Below, in pieces: positions 36,032-44,648 of a DNA stretch of 64,000 nt; position 1 is the stretch's first letter, and each line of letters starts with the position of its first letter. Origin of the DNA: Nocardia anaemiae NBRC 100462 (lineage in GTDB: Bacteria > Actinomycetota > Actinomycetes > Mycobacteriales > Mycobacteriaceae); NCBI RefSeq assembly GCF_001612725.1, contig NZ_BDAZ01000017.1, forward strand, positions 300,754 through 364,753. The letters run 5' to 3'. The position numbers and the translations under genes were made by a program. The notes below the pieces were generated by a model. It saw only the letters and a list, made by a program, of their open reading frames with translations, made no database searches and was not told where the DNA came from.

Positions 36032-36190
36032 GTGGGTGACGAGGATGTGAAGCAGTTCAATGTGTATTTGCCGGTGGGGTTGATCAAGCAGGTCAAGTTC
36101 CGGGCGATCGAGTCCGGCATGTCGCTGTCGGCATTGGTCGCGGAGGCGCTGCGCGGATACCTCGACGACACCCACGATCAGCAACCGTAA
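36032..36190 (+). CDS. ribbon-helix-helix (CopG/Arc-type) small protein
   Basis: A 52-residue protein with the RHH layout: a beta strand ([12 protein letters not shown]), helix 1 ([11 protein letters not shown]), a turn and helix 2 ([16 protein letters not shown]). Such proteins bind DNA as dimers through the strand. GTG 36032 is used; GTG 36047 is an alternative. It is followed 20 bp later by a VOC protein and then a methyltransferase, and is preceded by a 12-bp palindrome. An antitoxin role is possible from the fold, but no toxin-like gene follows, so it is more likely the operon's regulator. Confidence 0.75.
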   Translation: MGDEDVKQFNVYLPVGLIKQVKFRAIESGMSLSALVAEALRGYLDDTHDQQP

Positions 36191-36210
36191 GCGCTAGAAG
36201 GAGAGACGAG

Positions 36211-36555
36211 ATGACGACGCAGGGCATCGAAGGCGTATTCGTCGAGACGCACAACTGGGGCAAGTCGGCGCGGTTCTTTCAGGCGCTCGGCTTCGAACCC
36301 GAATTCACCACCGACCACAACTCCGGACTCTTTCGCAATGGCAATGGTCCGTATGTATTCATCGCCGAGGTCCCGCGCAGCCAGACCCCACAGACACAGC
36401 TCGTGCTGAAGGTGATCGAACCGGATGCGTTCCGGCCGAACGGTGATGTCGAGGTGGTCACACCATTCGAGGAAACCCATTACGGGACAAAGGAAATGAC
36501 GGTACGCGACCCGGACGGCCGGGTGTGGAGTCTGCAGGTCGGAAAGGTCGGCTGA
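36211..36555 (+). CDS. VOC/glyoxalase superfamily protein
   Basis: A 114-residue single-unit VOC protein: VFVETHNWGKSARFFQALGFEPEF, a central strand GPYVFIAEV, then KEMTVRDPDGRVWSLQVG. Metal ligands are plausible (His near 14, Glu near the C-terminus) but incomplete by eye. VOC proteins include lyases, dioxygenases and resistance proteins that bind small molecules. It has a good AGGAGA site and lies 4 bp upstream of the methyltransferase gene, so the two probably act together. Confidence 0.8.
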   Translation: MTTQGIEGVFVETHNWGKSARFFQALGFEPEFTTDHNSGLFRNGNGPYVFIAEVPRSQTPQTQLVLKVIEPDAFRPNGDVEVVTPFEETHYGTKEMTVRDPDGRVWSLQVGKVG

Positions 36556-36559
36556 GCCC

Positions 36560-37408
36560 ATGCAACAGGTCATCGGCCCCGAGAGCACGGCGGAGCGCGT
36601 GGCGCTGTGGCGCGCCTTGCACGTCGAGATCGATCCGGCACCACATGTGCTCGAAGACGAGATCGGTCTGCGACTGATTGATCCCGACAACCGATGGCGC
36701 GCCCGCGGGGATATGGATCCCGAGACGACCAGCCTCTCGCGCGCATGCGTCGTGGCGCGCGCCCGTTTCGTCGAAGATCTGGTGGTCGAACAGGCGGCGC
36801 TCGGTGTCGATCAGTACGTCATCCTCGGTGCGGGACTCGACACCTTCGCTCAGCGCCGACCCGAAATCGCCTCCGGGCTAACAGTATTCGAGGTCGACCA
36901 GCCCGGCCCGCAGGCATGGAAGCGGCAGCGGTTGGTCGAACGCGGGTTCGGCATTCCACAGTGGCTGCGGCTGGTTCCGGTCGATTTCGAGTCCGAATCC
37001 TGGTGGGAGCGGCTGATTTCGGCTGGCTTCGACCCGTCACGTCCCGCCGTGGTCGCCGAAACGGGCGTATCCATGTACTTGACCAGGGAAGCGAATATCC
37101 AGACGCTGCAGCGGATCTCGACGCTCGCACCCGGCTCGACCCTGGCCATGACCTTCCAACTCCCCCTGGACCTACTGGATGCCGAGGAACGCGCGATACG
37201 CCAGGCCGTCGAGAATGCCGCACGAGCCAGTGGAGTTCCCTTCCTGAGCCTGTTCAGGCCCGATGAACTGATCGAGCTGGCCGAGTCAGCGGGTTTCGCA
37301 TCGGCGCAACATATTTCGACATCCACCCTGACCCAGCGCTACTTCGCCGACCGAACGGACGGCATGCGTCCCCCGAGTGCGGAGCAGTTCCTGGTGGCGA
37401 CGACCTGA
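36560..37408 (+). CDS. class I SAM methyltransferase, Ppm1/LCM family
   Basis: A 282-residue methyltransferase of the leucine carboxyl methyltransferase-like family common in mycobacteria and Nocardia. Motif I is QYVILGAGLDTFAQR, the acidic loop is FEVDQPGPQAWKRQRL, and AETGVSMYLTREANIQTL follows. N-terminal RARFVEDLVVEQAALGV is also typical. The substrate is unknown; family members O-methylate carboxylates or hydroxyls of metabolites. It is the third gene after the RHH and VOC genes. Confidence 0.9.
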   Translation: MQQVIGPESTAERVALWRALHVEIDPAPHVLEDEIGLRLIDPDNRWRARGDMDPETTSLSRACVVARARFVEDLVVEQAALGVDQYVILGAGLDTFAQRRPEIASGLTVFEVDQPGPQAWKRQRLVERGFGIPQWLRLVPVDFESESWWERLISAGFDPSRPAVVAETGVSMYLTREANIQTLQRISTLAPGSTLAMTFQLPLDLLDAEERAIRQAVENAARASGVPFLSLFRPDELIELAESAGFASAQHISTSTLTQRYFADRTDGMRPPSAEQFLVATT

Positions 37409-37589
37409 CGCCCCGCCCGGTGACATCCACCGCCAGTGCGAGCAGCGCGAGAACCGCTCGACAGCAACCACACTGCTCATTCCCAGCTGTCGCTCAGGTT
37501 TGCGTGCGATATTCTGGACAGCTGCTGGCCGGTCGAGGATGAGGTTCGATGAGGGTGATCGATGGCGTCGACCGGTATCGGCGGCGGCG

Positions 37590-38072
37590 ATGCGCCGTTC
37601 AGTCGGCGCCGCGATCATGACGTGCGCCTTCCTGCCCCTCGCGCTGACGACATCCGTTGCGGCACAAGCCGATACCTCGATCCCCCTCACCGACGGACAC
37701 GACCGGTTCAGTACTCGCGACGGACTCGTCGTCGCGGTCGACCGTACCGGTGAGTACGCGACCATCTCCGGATCGATGGCCGCGAGCCCACTGTCACGCA
37801 ATGCGTGGGTTTCCGGAGTGACCTCGGTGCACATCATCGTGCCCGCCGACATCACGGTGACCGGCGGCCAGATCGAGACCGGTTATCTCGTCGGCTGCCA
37901 GGTCGATCTCGGCACCGGCACATCGGGCATAACCCAGTACGTGGACCACACACTGTCGGTAGAAGGTTGCGCGGGCGCCGCCGAAGCTCGCGCCTACACC
38001 ACGGTCACCGTGCACGACAATGTCATGGACGACTCCGAAACCCTTTGGGGCCAACCCTTCAGCCTCGGCTGA
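37590..38072 (+). CDS. exported MspA-family porin-like protein
   Basis: A 160-residue secreted protein. A signal peptide (MRRSVGAAIMTCAFLPLALTTSVAAQA) is followed by a mature domain with the MspA pattern: TVTGGQIETGYLVGCQVDLG, the paired Cys in SVEGCAGAAEARAY, and a C-terminal YGQPFSLG-like ending (WGQPFSLG). MspA forms octameric outer-membrane channels; shorter Nocardia and Rhodococcus relatives lack parts of the rim. Whether this one forms a pore is not known. ATG 37590 is chosen as the best signal-peptide start; the ribosome site is poor. Confidence 0.78.
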   Translation: MRRSVGAAIMTCAFLPLALTTSVAAQADTSIPLTDGHDRFSTRDGLVVAVDRTGEYATISGSMAASPLSRNAWVSGVTSVHIIVPADITVTGGQIETGYLVGCQVDLGTGTSGITQYVDHTLSVEGCAGAAEARAYTTVTVHDNVMDDSETLWGQPFSLG

Positions 38073-38102
38073 CGTCATCGCGCGAGGTTCTGCAGAATCG
38101 GG

Positions 38103-38438
38103 CTAGGTGCGGTCCGGGTCGATCAGATCCGAGCGGCCGCGGATGAGCAGCGTGTGGGCGCGCAGTACCGCGGGGATTTCGTCGGCACGCTGGGCGTCGG
38201 TGACGATAGTGGTGGTTCCGTCGGGCCAGCGCAGTTCAAGGGTGTAACCGACGGGCCGGTCGATACATCCGAGTATTCGGGTGATGTGGTCGATCCGGAT
38301 CCGGGTGGCGAGCTCCTCCAATGCGGCTGCGATCTGTTCAGGGGGCCCGGTGCGCGCGAGACTCCACCAGCGGTGGCCTCCGGCGGGCCAAGTGATCTCC
38401 AGCAGGCATTGCAGCTGGTCAGAGTGGTTGCGACGCAC
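38103..38438 (-). CDS. hypothetical protein (about 111 aa)
   Basis: A minus-strand frame with protein-like content: LLEITWPAGGHRWWSLART, EQIAAALEELATRIRIDHI and GYTLELRWPDGTTTIVTDAQ, ending in a charged tail. I do not recognise a family. It looks like two small alpha/beta units. The GTG at 38438 is a guess; further upstream the frame loses protein character. It lies downstream of a glycosyltransferase remnant on the same strand. Confidence 0.5.
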   Translation of the reverse strand: MRRNHSDQLQCLLEITWPAGGHRWWSLARTGPPEQIAAALEELATRIRIDHITRILGCIDRPVGYTLELRWPDGTTTIVTDAQRADEIPAVLRAHTLLIRGRSDLIDPDRT

Positions 38439-38639
38439 AGATTGCAGCTTGCCATCCGTGCTGGCCGAGGACCGCGAATCTCGTTCGCCGGGCGTGTGGC
38501 GGGGTCCGCCGCCGTTGTCAGGTCGGCCGGTGCCGATCCGAGCACAACGACGCTGCGCCGCCCGGCACTTCGGGCCGGGCGGCGCCCCCACAACGTCCAC
38601 AAGGTGTTTCGGATACCGAGTCGACGACGACGGGTCGAA

Positions 38640-38985
38640 TCACGCAGGCGTGACGGCTTGTGATGCCGCGCACCGCCATGGCGGCCGCATCCAGACGATC
38701 AGCGCATTGTTGCGCTGTTCGACCCGCCTGCGCCAGGCATGCGGCGCTCGCTGCGCTGACGGGTGATGGTGAGCGTGCACTCGCGCCACGTAACACAGGT
38801 GCCAGCCACAGCCCGCCAGATCCAGTGACAGCAACCGTTCTTCGACACCGAAATGCAGCAGCGGACGGAACCCGGCAGCCTGCAGGTACGCCTCCCTCCT
38901 GACGATCGCCGCACAGGCCAGGAAGCCGAGAACCGACCGCCCGGGCAGCTCGAGGTGATGCCCGAGCGGGCTTTTGCCATGAGTT
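38640..38985 (-). pseudogene. C-terminal remnant of a family 2 glycosyltransferase
   Basis: One frame reads LPGRSVLGFLACAAIVRREA, then FRPLLHFGVEERLLSLDLA, WHLCYVARVHAHHHPS and EQRNNALIVWMRPP, ending at TGA 38640. That is the end of an actinobacterial GT2 enzyme (acceptor loop, E-E pair, HHHPS and RN motif). The N-terminal two thirds, with the DxD motif, are missing; upstream lies the hemerythrin gene. It is therefore a truncated, probably dead copy. Confidence 0.7.
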
Positions 38986-39012
38986 CGTTGAGTGGCGACC
39001 GCTGATCCACGT

Positions 39013-39585
39013 CTAACGCTGTGGCTTGCTGATCATGTCTTTCGCTCGGTCCATCATCGCCGCGAACGGACCGACCAGAGCGTTTGCCATCGCGGACTCG
39101 ACGCCGGGATGCGGCCGGGTCGGTGCCATGGCCTCGGCGAGCTCGACTGTTTTGCGCATCCGCTGCAGAGCCTCGGGATCCATTTCCTGACGCAGGCGAT
39201 TGAACTCTTCATGCTCCTCGTGGTCGGCATGCGCCAGCACAGCCCGGCGCAACCGGTCCAGTTTGTCCTGGAACTCCGGCGAGCCGATGTCGACCGATTC
39301 GAGATCCGCCAACTGCTTCTTGGCCTTGTTCTCCTCCTCCAGCCGGGCATCCACGATGGCGGCACCGGCACCGTCACCGATCTCACGGCGGGCCCGTGGA
39401 TGGATGATCTCCTCCTCTGCGGTTTCATGCACCGCCAGGAGTCTGCGCAGCTCGAAGAACTTGGCCTTGCGCTCCTCGGCGTCGACGGTTTGAGCGGTTT
39501 CGGTGAATAGTCGCTTGATCCGCTCGTGCTGTTCGACCAGGAAGTCCACGGCGTCCGAAGTCGAGTTGATTGTTGCAGGCGACAT
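39013..39585 (-). CDS. hemerythrin-domain protein
   Basis: A 190-residue four-helix bundle with the hemerythrin ligand pattern: H in VEQHERIKRLF, HETAEEEIIHPRARR, then HADHEEHEEFNRL. A C-terminal extension of about 50 residues (AEAMAPTRPHPGVESAM) is typical of actinobacterial members. These proteins bind O2, NO or iron, or respond to oxidative stress. ATG 39585 follows GGAAGGAG. Confidence 0.9.
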   Translation of the reverse strand: MSPATINSTSDAVDFLVEQHERIKRLFTETAQTVDAEERKAKFFELRRLLAVHETAEEEIIHPRARREIGDGAGAAIVDARLEEENKAKKQLADLESVDIGSPEFQDKLDRLRRAVLAHADHEEHEEFNRLRQEMDPEALQRMRKTVELAEAMAPTRPHPGVESAMANALVGPFAAMMDRAKDMISKPQR

Positions 39586-39756
39586 GTTTTGTGCTCCTTC
39601 CACCATTGCGGGCCAGCCGGGTGACGGTACGGAGGTAGAGACCGGCTGAGGGCGACATGTTCGATCACCTCCGCACCACCCGCATTCCCCCACCCGAGGG
39701 GACGAAACAGGGGCGCTCCATGCCGAACCGGAGCTGGCCGAATATCAGCGCGATGG

Positions 39757-40112
39757 TCAGGTGCAGCAGTTCGGATCGAGCACGACACACAGGGCGGAGA
39801 GGGCGTCGCGGCGGGCGCGATGAAAGGTGTTCATGCCACGGCGCTCGGATTCGACCAGTCCGGCGGTGCGCAGTTGGGCGAGGTGATGGCTGACGGTCGA
39901 TTCCGACAACCCGACCGCCGTCGCGAGTTCGCCGCCGTTTTCCTCTCCGTGCTGGTGAGCAGCAGCGACATCAGCCGGACCCGGGCCGGATCGGCGATCG
40001 CCTTGAGTCGCAATGCGACCTCGAGAGCAGCGTTCTCGTCCACCGGGGCGGCCGCGACGGGAGCGCAGCAGACCGGGGCGGACATGTCGATCACAGGCAA
40101 CGCTTTGGGCAT
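39757..40112 (-). pseudogene. arsR: ArsR/SmtB-type repressor gene with a frameshift
   Basis: The first half is in one frame (MPKALPVIDMSAPVCCAPVA, then ALRLKAIADPARVRLMSLLL), and the second half is in another (ENGGELATAVGLSESTVSHH, LVESERRGMNTFHRARR and the C-terminal VLDPNCC). The switch is near 39945-39955, consistent with loss of one base. Together they would make a typical 117-residue actinobacterial ArsR with N- and C-terminal cysteine pairs. Either the gene is inactive or the sequence has an error. It is divergent from arsI and shares its operators. Confidence 0.8.
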
Positions 40113-40133
40113 ACTTCGAATCTACCGACTCTG

Positions 40134-40192
40134 TTGACATATGTCGAAAAGGTGGCAGACTCGACCTAGTCAGCTCTTCGACATATATCGAA
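40134..40192. promoter_or_regulatory. two ArsR-type operators between arsR and arsI
   Basis: TTGACATATGTCGAA (40134-40148; the core GACATATGTC is a perfect palindrome) and TTCGACATATATCGAA (40177-40192; near-perfect) lie about 43 bp apart, between the divergent genes. Both have the AT-centred inverted repeat typical of ArsR sites. The second ends 16 bp before the arsI ATG. Confidence 0.8.
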
Positions 40193-40208
40193 TTCCTGGA
40201 GGTTGCCC

Positions 40209-40718
40209 ATGTCCCGCGTCCAGCTCGCCCTCAATGTCGACGACATCGATCGGGCAGTGCAGTTCTACTCGACCTTGTTCGCCATCGAACCGGCCAAGCG
40301 CAAGCCGGGCTATGCGAATTTCGCGATCACCGAGCCGCCGCTGAAGCTGGTGTTGATCCAGAACCCCGGCCATGGTGGCAGCGTCAACCACCTCGGAGTC
40401 GAGGTGGAATCCTCTGACCAGGTGCACACCGAGATCGCCCGGCTGTCGGGCGCGGGGATGTTCACCGAGGAGCAGATCGCGACCACCTGTTGTTTCGCCA
40501 CCCAGGACAAAGTGTGGGTCACTGCCCCCGACAACGAGCGATGGGAGGTCTACACCGTACTGGCGGACAGTGAAACCTTCGGCGTCGCAACGCAATTGAG
40601 TGATGCCGAAGCGGTGCAGGTATGTTGCGGGACGCCGGAGGAGGCAACTGCCGAGAGAGCGTGCTGCGGCAGTGCACCCAAGCAGCAAGCGCAAGCGTCT
40701 GGAGCTGACTGCTGCTGA
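40209..40718 (+). CDS. arsI: ArsI/CadI-family VOC protein (C-As lyase-like)
   Basis: A 169-residue VOC protein. It opens MSRVQLALNVDDIDRAVQFYSTLF, has PLKLVLIQNPGHGGSVNHLGVEVES (His ligand), the vicinal Cys pair in TTCCFATQDKVWVT, and ERWEVYTVLAD (Glu ligand). The C-terminus adds VCCG, ACCG and DCC pairs able to bind As(III). Fe(II)-dependent ArsI cleaves the carbon-arsenic bond of organoarsenicals; the closely related CadI is metal-induced. ATG 40209 follows TGGAGGT. It is divergent from an arsR with tandem operators. No arsenite pump or arsenate reductase is adjacent. Confidence 0.88.
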   Translation: MSRVQLALNVDDIDRAVQFYSTLFAIEPAKRKPGYANFAITEPPLKLVLIQNPGHGGSVNHLGVEVESSDQVHTEIARLSGAGMFTEEQIATTCCFATQDKVWVTAPDNERWEVYTVLADSETFGVATQLSDAEAVQVCCGTPEEATAERACCGSAPKQQAQASGADCC

Positions 40719-40811
40719 CCGACTATTGGTGCAGGTCGTCGAGCGCATAGGCGATGCGTCGATCGGCCAGCTCGTACCGCGAACTGCGCCCCTCCGGAAC
40801 GGCACGATGTA

Positions 40812-41658
40812 CTAATCGGTCAGAGCGACACTGGCTGCTGCCCTGCCCAATATCGTTGCCCCGTCGCAGTGCGCGGCGAGCGCTACCGTTGCGCGGGATG
40901 CGCCGGGATTCCACCGCCGCGACCGTGCCGGTGAATTCGATCGCGGCGGCTCGGCGTGTGGTGACGTGAACGGGGTGGGCGAAAACGGCGGAATAGTCGA
41001 GTATCGCGGTCGGCTGGCCGATCCAGGCGGTCAGCGCGGCGGCACCCAGGCCCATGGTGAGCATGCCGTGCGCCAGGACACCGGGAGCGCCTGTGGCGCT
41101 GGCGATATCGTCGCTCCAGTGGATCGGGTTGAGGTCGCCGCAGACGCCCGCATAGTTGACGAGTTCGCCGCGTGTCAGGCGAAAGGTCCGCGACGGGAAG
41201 CGCTGTCCCGCAGCGGTATTGCGTGACAGACCACCGGCTGGGCTCGACGGGACGGACGGATCGGCCGCCGAGGTGCCGGGCGGCCCCGGCTTTGGTACCG
41301 GAATATCCTGCAGGGCAATGTTTTTCGCAATCTCAGTGAGTCGTTCTCCCTCGTTCCCGCTACGCCCGGCGAGAGTGGTGTGCACGGTCTGCACCGGTCC
41401 GGTGTCGCGATCGCTGATCACGGTGGTCAGTGCGATGATGTCGCCGCCGGTGATCGTGCGCCACGAGTCCACAGTGATCTCGTGGGTGAGCCGGTCACCG
41501 ACGACGAACTGCGCACGCTGCTCGGGTCCGCCGGATTCGGGGAGATTCACCTCACTCGCATCGACGGCGCCTTCCAGCTCGCCACCGCAGTCCGTCCCGC
41601 GGATACCTCCGACAGCACCGGCACCGAACCCGCGGAACATCTTCGAGACGACTCGCAC
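40812..41658 (-). pseudogene. double hot-dog (HadA/MaoC-type) hydratase gene, decayed
   Basis: The middle is clear: FVVGDRLTHEITVDSWRTIT of a HadA-like half, a proline/serine linker, then FRLTRGELVNYAGVCGDLNP, the hydratase loop, and GVLAHGMLTMGLGAAALTAW of a MaoC half. After VEFTGTVAAVES-like sequence the frame is lost near 40900. The expected C-terminus continues in another frame (TVALAAHCDGATILGRAAAS) and stops at TAG 40812. The N-terminal half of the first hot-dog is also missing or unlike the family. It is most likely inactive. Confidence 0.7.
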
Positions 41659-41721
41659 GCGTAGGACTCCAGCCGCCCATCGTCGGCCGACCGGTTTCTC
41701 GCAGTCGGCGATGCCGGAAGC

Positions 41722-42303
41722 TCACCGATGCGGGTCGGCGCGGACGTGTGCACGCATCCCCTGCAGGCCGAACAGGATGAGTAGTTCCACCACGCCGCCG
41801 TCGGCGCTGCCCAGCCAGTGCGGCAGGGATGTGTCGAATTCGGCTGCCTCACCGGGCGGCAAGGTCAGGTCGCGCTCACCGAGCACCAGGCGCAGGCGTC
41901 CGTTGAGCACGTACAGCCATTCGAAGCCGTCGTGCGTCTGCGGAGTCGGTTCGAGCGGTTCCGGCCGCGCGGGAATGATCATTTTGAACGCCTGTATCCC
42001 ACCCGGGCGCCGGGACAGCGGCACGAAGATCATCCCGGACCGTCGGATCGGTTTCAGGTGGATTCGCGGATCGCCGGTGCGCGGGGCGCCGACGAGGTCG
42101 TCGAGCGGAATGTCGTAGGTGCGGGCCAGCGGCAGCAGCAACTCGAGGGTCGCTCGGCGCTGCCCGCTCTCCAGCCGGGAAAGGGTGCTCTCCGATATCC
42201 CAGTGCTCGCCGCGAGGTCGGCGAGGGTGATGCCGCGCTCGCGCCGCAGCGCACGCAGCCGTGGCCCCACCGCGTCGAGTACATCGTCGGTTTCGCGATC
42301 CAC
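41722..42303 (-). CDS. XRE-family regulator with C-terminal cupin
   Basis: A 193-residue two-domain regulator. The helix-turn-helix covers about 10-65 (RLRALRRERGITLADLAAST, then GISESTLSRLESGQRRATLE). A linker leads to a small cupin barrel (GFEWLYVLNGRLRLVLGERDLTLPPGEAAEF, then LPHWLGSADGGVVELL) that would bind a small ligand or metal. GTG 42303 is chosen; the long upstream open frame is arginine-rich and antisense to the DinB and hydrolase genes. It is divergent from DinB and the epoxide-hydrolase-like gene, probably its targets. Confidence 0.88.
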   Translation of the reverse strand: MDRETDDVLDAVGPRLRALRRERGITLADLAASTGISESTLSRLESGQRRATLELLLPLARTYDIPLDDLVGAPRTGDPRIHLKPIRRSGMIFVPLSRRPGGIQAFKMIIPARPEPLEPTPQTHDGFEWLYVLNGRLRLVLGERDLTLPPGEAAEFDTSLPHWLGSADGGVVELLILFGLQGMRAHVRADPHR

Positions 42304-42390
42304 GAGGCCATCTTGCCGGAACAGCAAGATTCGGTGCCAGATCGTGGTGTGCGTGGCGAAACTGAGCGGGTGCCGACGGAAGGAGCCTCG

Positions 42391-42888
42391 ATGAACACCA
42401 CGCGTCGTCAACGCCGCCGCGATACCGCGCCGCCGCGGACCGGGAGCAGCGAGACCGAAACCCTGCGCGGCTTCCTCGACTACCTGCGCGCCGCGATCGC
42501 CGCGAAGGTCGACGGCGCACCCGAACCACAGGTGCGAACAGCCGCGGTGCCATCGGGCACGAACCTGCTCGGCCTGCTCCAGCACCTGACCTTCGTCGAA
42601 CGCTCGATGTTCCTCGGGGACAACGTCACCGACTGGCAGGCGACATTCCAGCCCGCACCGGCCGACAGCGTGGCCGATGTCCTCGCCCGCTACCGAGACG
42701 CGGTCGAGTGCGCCAACGAAGTACTCGACGGCTGCACCGATCTCGGCGCACCGGTCCCTCGACCGCGGTCGGCCCGTCCCGCTCCCAGCATCCGCTGGGC
42801 ACTGATCCACATGATCGAGGAGACCGGCCGCCACGCAGGCCACGCGGACATCCTCCGCGAACTGATCGACGGCAGCACCGGCCGCTGA
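42391..42888 (+). CDS. DinB-like (DUF664) protein
   Basis: A 165-residue four-helix protein of the DinB/DUF664 group common in actinobacteria. It has LRGFLDYLRAAIAAKVDG, GTNLLGLLQHLTFVERSMF (first His), and RWALIHMIEETGRHAGHADILRELIDG (two further His). The three His form a metal site in the superfamily, which includes mycothiol- or bacillithiol-dependent transferases. ATG 42391 follows GAAGGAG. The alpha/beta hydrolase gene starts 22 bp later, so they form an operon. Confidence 0.9.
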   Translation: MNTTRRQRRRDTAPPRTGSSETETLRGFLDYLRAAIAAKVDGAPEPQVRTAAVPSGTNLLGLLQHLTFVERSMFLGDNVTDWQATFQPAPADSVADVLARYRDAVECANEVLDGCTDLGAPVPRPRSARPAPSIRWALIHMIEETGRHAGHADILRELIDGSTGR

Positions 42889-42909
42889 CTTCATCCAGGA
42901 CAGGACCAC

Positions 42910-43926
42910 ATGATCACCGCAACCCGGCCGCACGGCTTGCTCCACTCCACGCGCGCGGTCGCCACCATCGCACTCGCGCTCCTGCTCACGATGGGGACCG
43001 CGGCCTGCTCGACGACAACCCCCGCCATCCCCTCCTACGCCGCAGCCACGCACGGGGATACCAAGTTCGAGAACACTTTTCAGCACAAGTTCACCGATGT
43101 AGACGGCGTCCGCATGCACTATGTGACCGGCGGCCACGGCACGCCGGTGGTGCTGATCCACGGCTGGCCCCAGACCTGGTACGGCTGGTGGCCGATCATG
43201 CCCGCGCTCGCCGAACGCCACACCGTCTACGCCGTCGACCTTCCCGGACTGGGTGACAGCACCGGCGAACCGACCGGCTACGACAAGGCCACCCTCGCCC
43301 GGTACGTGCACACCCTGATCGCCGACCGGCTCGGAGTGCGCGACGCCCGGATCGTCGGACACGACTGGGGTGCCGCCATCGCGTTCGAGTACGCCGACCA
43401 GTTCGCTGCCGACACCGCTCGCCTCGGCTACCTCGACCTGCCGCTCCCCGGCCCGGCGATCGACGCACGCACCTACCGCACGCTGAGCTGGCACATCGCC
43501 TTCCACTCCCAGCCACGGGTCCCCGAGGCGATCGTCGGCGACCACGTCCGCGAGTACCTGGCCATGTTCTACCCGCAGGTCTCCTTCGGCGGCACGGCAT
43601 TCGGCGGCACCTCGCAGCGGTCCCCGTTCACCGACGCCGAGATCGACGAATTCGCCCGCACCTACAGCAGGCCCGCGGCACTATCGGGCGGCTTCCAGCT
43701 CTACCGCACTCTCGACGAGGACGTCCGCGACACCGTGGCGGACCCACCGACATCCGTCCCGACCCTGCTCCTGACCGCCCAGGGCCAACTCGACGCGATC
43801 CGAGCCACCGTCTCTCCGCGCCTGACCAACATCGTGCGAGCCGTGGACGTCCCGCACGCGGGGCACTGGCTCGTCGAGGAGAATCCCCAGTTCGTCACCG
43901 CGGAACTCGAGCATTTCCTCGACTGA
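42910..43926 (+). CDS. alpha/beta hydrolase lipoprotein, epoxide hydrolase-like
   Basis: A 338-residue exported enzyme. The signal peptide ends in MGTAAC (lipobox Cys about 33). The hydrolase domain has LIHGWPQTWYGWWPIM (oxyanion HGWP), VDLPGLGDS, the nucleophile elbow RIVGHDWGAAIAFEYA (Asp, as in epoxide hydrolases and dehalogenases) and a C-terminal VPHAGHWLVEE (His). Family reactions are hydrolysis of epoxides or haloalkanes. It is co-transcribed with the DinB-like gene and opposite the XRE-cupin regulator. Confidence 0.9.
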   Translation: MITATRPHGLLHSTRAVATIALALLLTMGTAACSTTTPAIPSYAAATHGDTKFENTFQHKFTDVDGVRMHYVTGGHGTPVVLIHGWPQTWYGWWPIMPALAERHTVYAVDLPGLGDSTGEPTGYDKATLARYVHTLIADRLGVRDARIVGHDWGAAIAFEYADQFAADTARLGYLDLPLPGPAIDARTYRTLSWHIAFHSQPRVPEAIVGDHVREYLAMFYPQVSFGGTAFGGTSQRSPFTDAEIDEFARTYSRPAALSGGFQLYRTLDEDVRDTVADPPTSVPTLLLTAQGQLDAIRATVSPRLTNIVRAVDVPHAGHWLVEENPQFVTAELEHFLD

Positions 43927-44102
43927 CGACGCCAGGTCCGGCTCGCGGCACAGCCTCGAACTGGTCCGACCGTTCACGGCAAGCCGCGACCGCCAGCCAG
44001 GGAGGGTGCGGGTTTTCACCCTGGGGTGGGTGTTGCGCGATCCGTTCACAGACGAAGATCGACCCTGTCCACGTCGTAATCGATACCGCGCCCGGGGAAG
44101 TG

Positions 44103-44432
44103 ATGCAGATGCCTCTTGCTGATCAGTTTCTGTCTGCTCGTCCCGAGACCGAATCGCGGTCAGAGAGGCCGACGTCTGCCACGCAGAGCTCGGATTCGAG
44201 CCACGAATCGATCCCTCGGACGTCCGGCAGGCGAATGTACTCGCGTGCCCGGCGCGGCATCCTGTTGTCGGTGGCGCTCACCGGTGGACTCATGCTGTTC
44301 GGCCCCAGCGTCTTGGGGGTGTCAGGGTCGCTGCCGCTACCGGCACTACCGGCCTCCGCGTCGCTGTTCGATGCCGCCTCCCAAAGCCACGGGCATCCGT
44401 TGATGCTCAGCTGCCGTCGCTTCGACTGCTGA
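44103..44432 (+). CDS. possible small membrane or secreted protein
   Basis: An open frame of about 109 residues. A polar, serine-rich N-terminus precedes RRGILLSVALTGGLMLFGPSVLGV, a good membrane or signal segment, and a short tail ending CRRFDC. No family is recognised. Starts at 44103, 44109 or 44235 are all possible, with GGGGAAG upstream of the first two. It might be a real small exported protein, but coding evidence is weak. Confidence 0.35.
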   Translation: MQMPLADQFLSARPETESRSERPTSATQSSDSSHESIPRTSGRRMYSRARRGILLSVALTGGLMLFGPSVLGVSGSLPLPALPASASLFDAASQSHGHPLMLSCRRFDC

Positions 44433-44648
44433 CTCAGTTCCCGACCGCGCCCGGGGTAGTTCTCCGAATCCATGGCCAGAGCCACCGCCCCCGGCTATGC
44501 CGGGTCTGGTGCGGTCGAACGGAAAGCCGCCACCGCCTGCACTGACCATGCCCGCGCGTCGAAGACCAGTTGGCTGCGTCAGTCCGCGTGACACAAGTTA
44601 TCGACGTGTGGTCGACGCTGCCTTGCCGACGCGGCGGAATATCGGCGT

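Noticed and set aside
36032..36190. Toxin-antitoxin module led by the RHH protein
   Set aside because: The following genes are a VOC protein and a methyltransferase, not a RelE-, MazF- or PIN-type toxin.
42304..43545. Long minus-strand N-terminal extension of the XRE-cupin gene
   Set aside because: It runs antisense through the DinB and hydrolase genes, which have intact catalytic motifs. The HTH starts right after GTG 42303.
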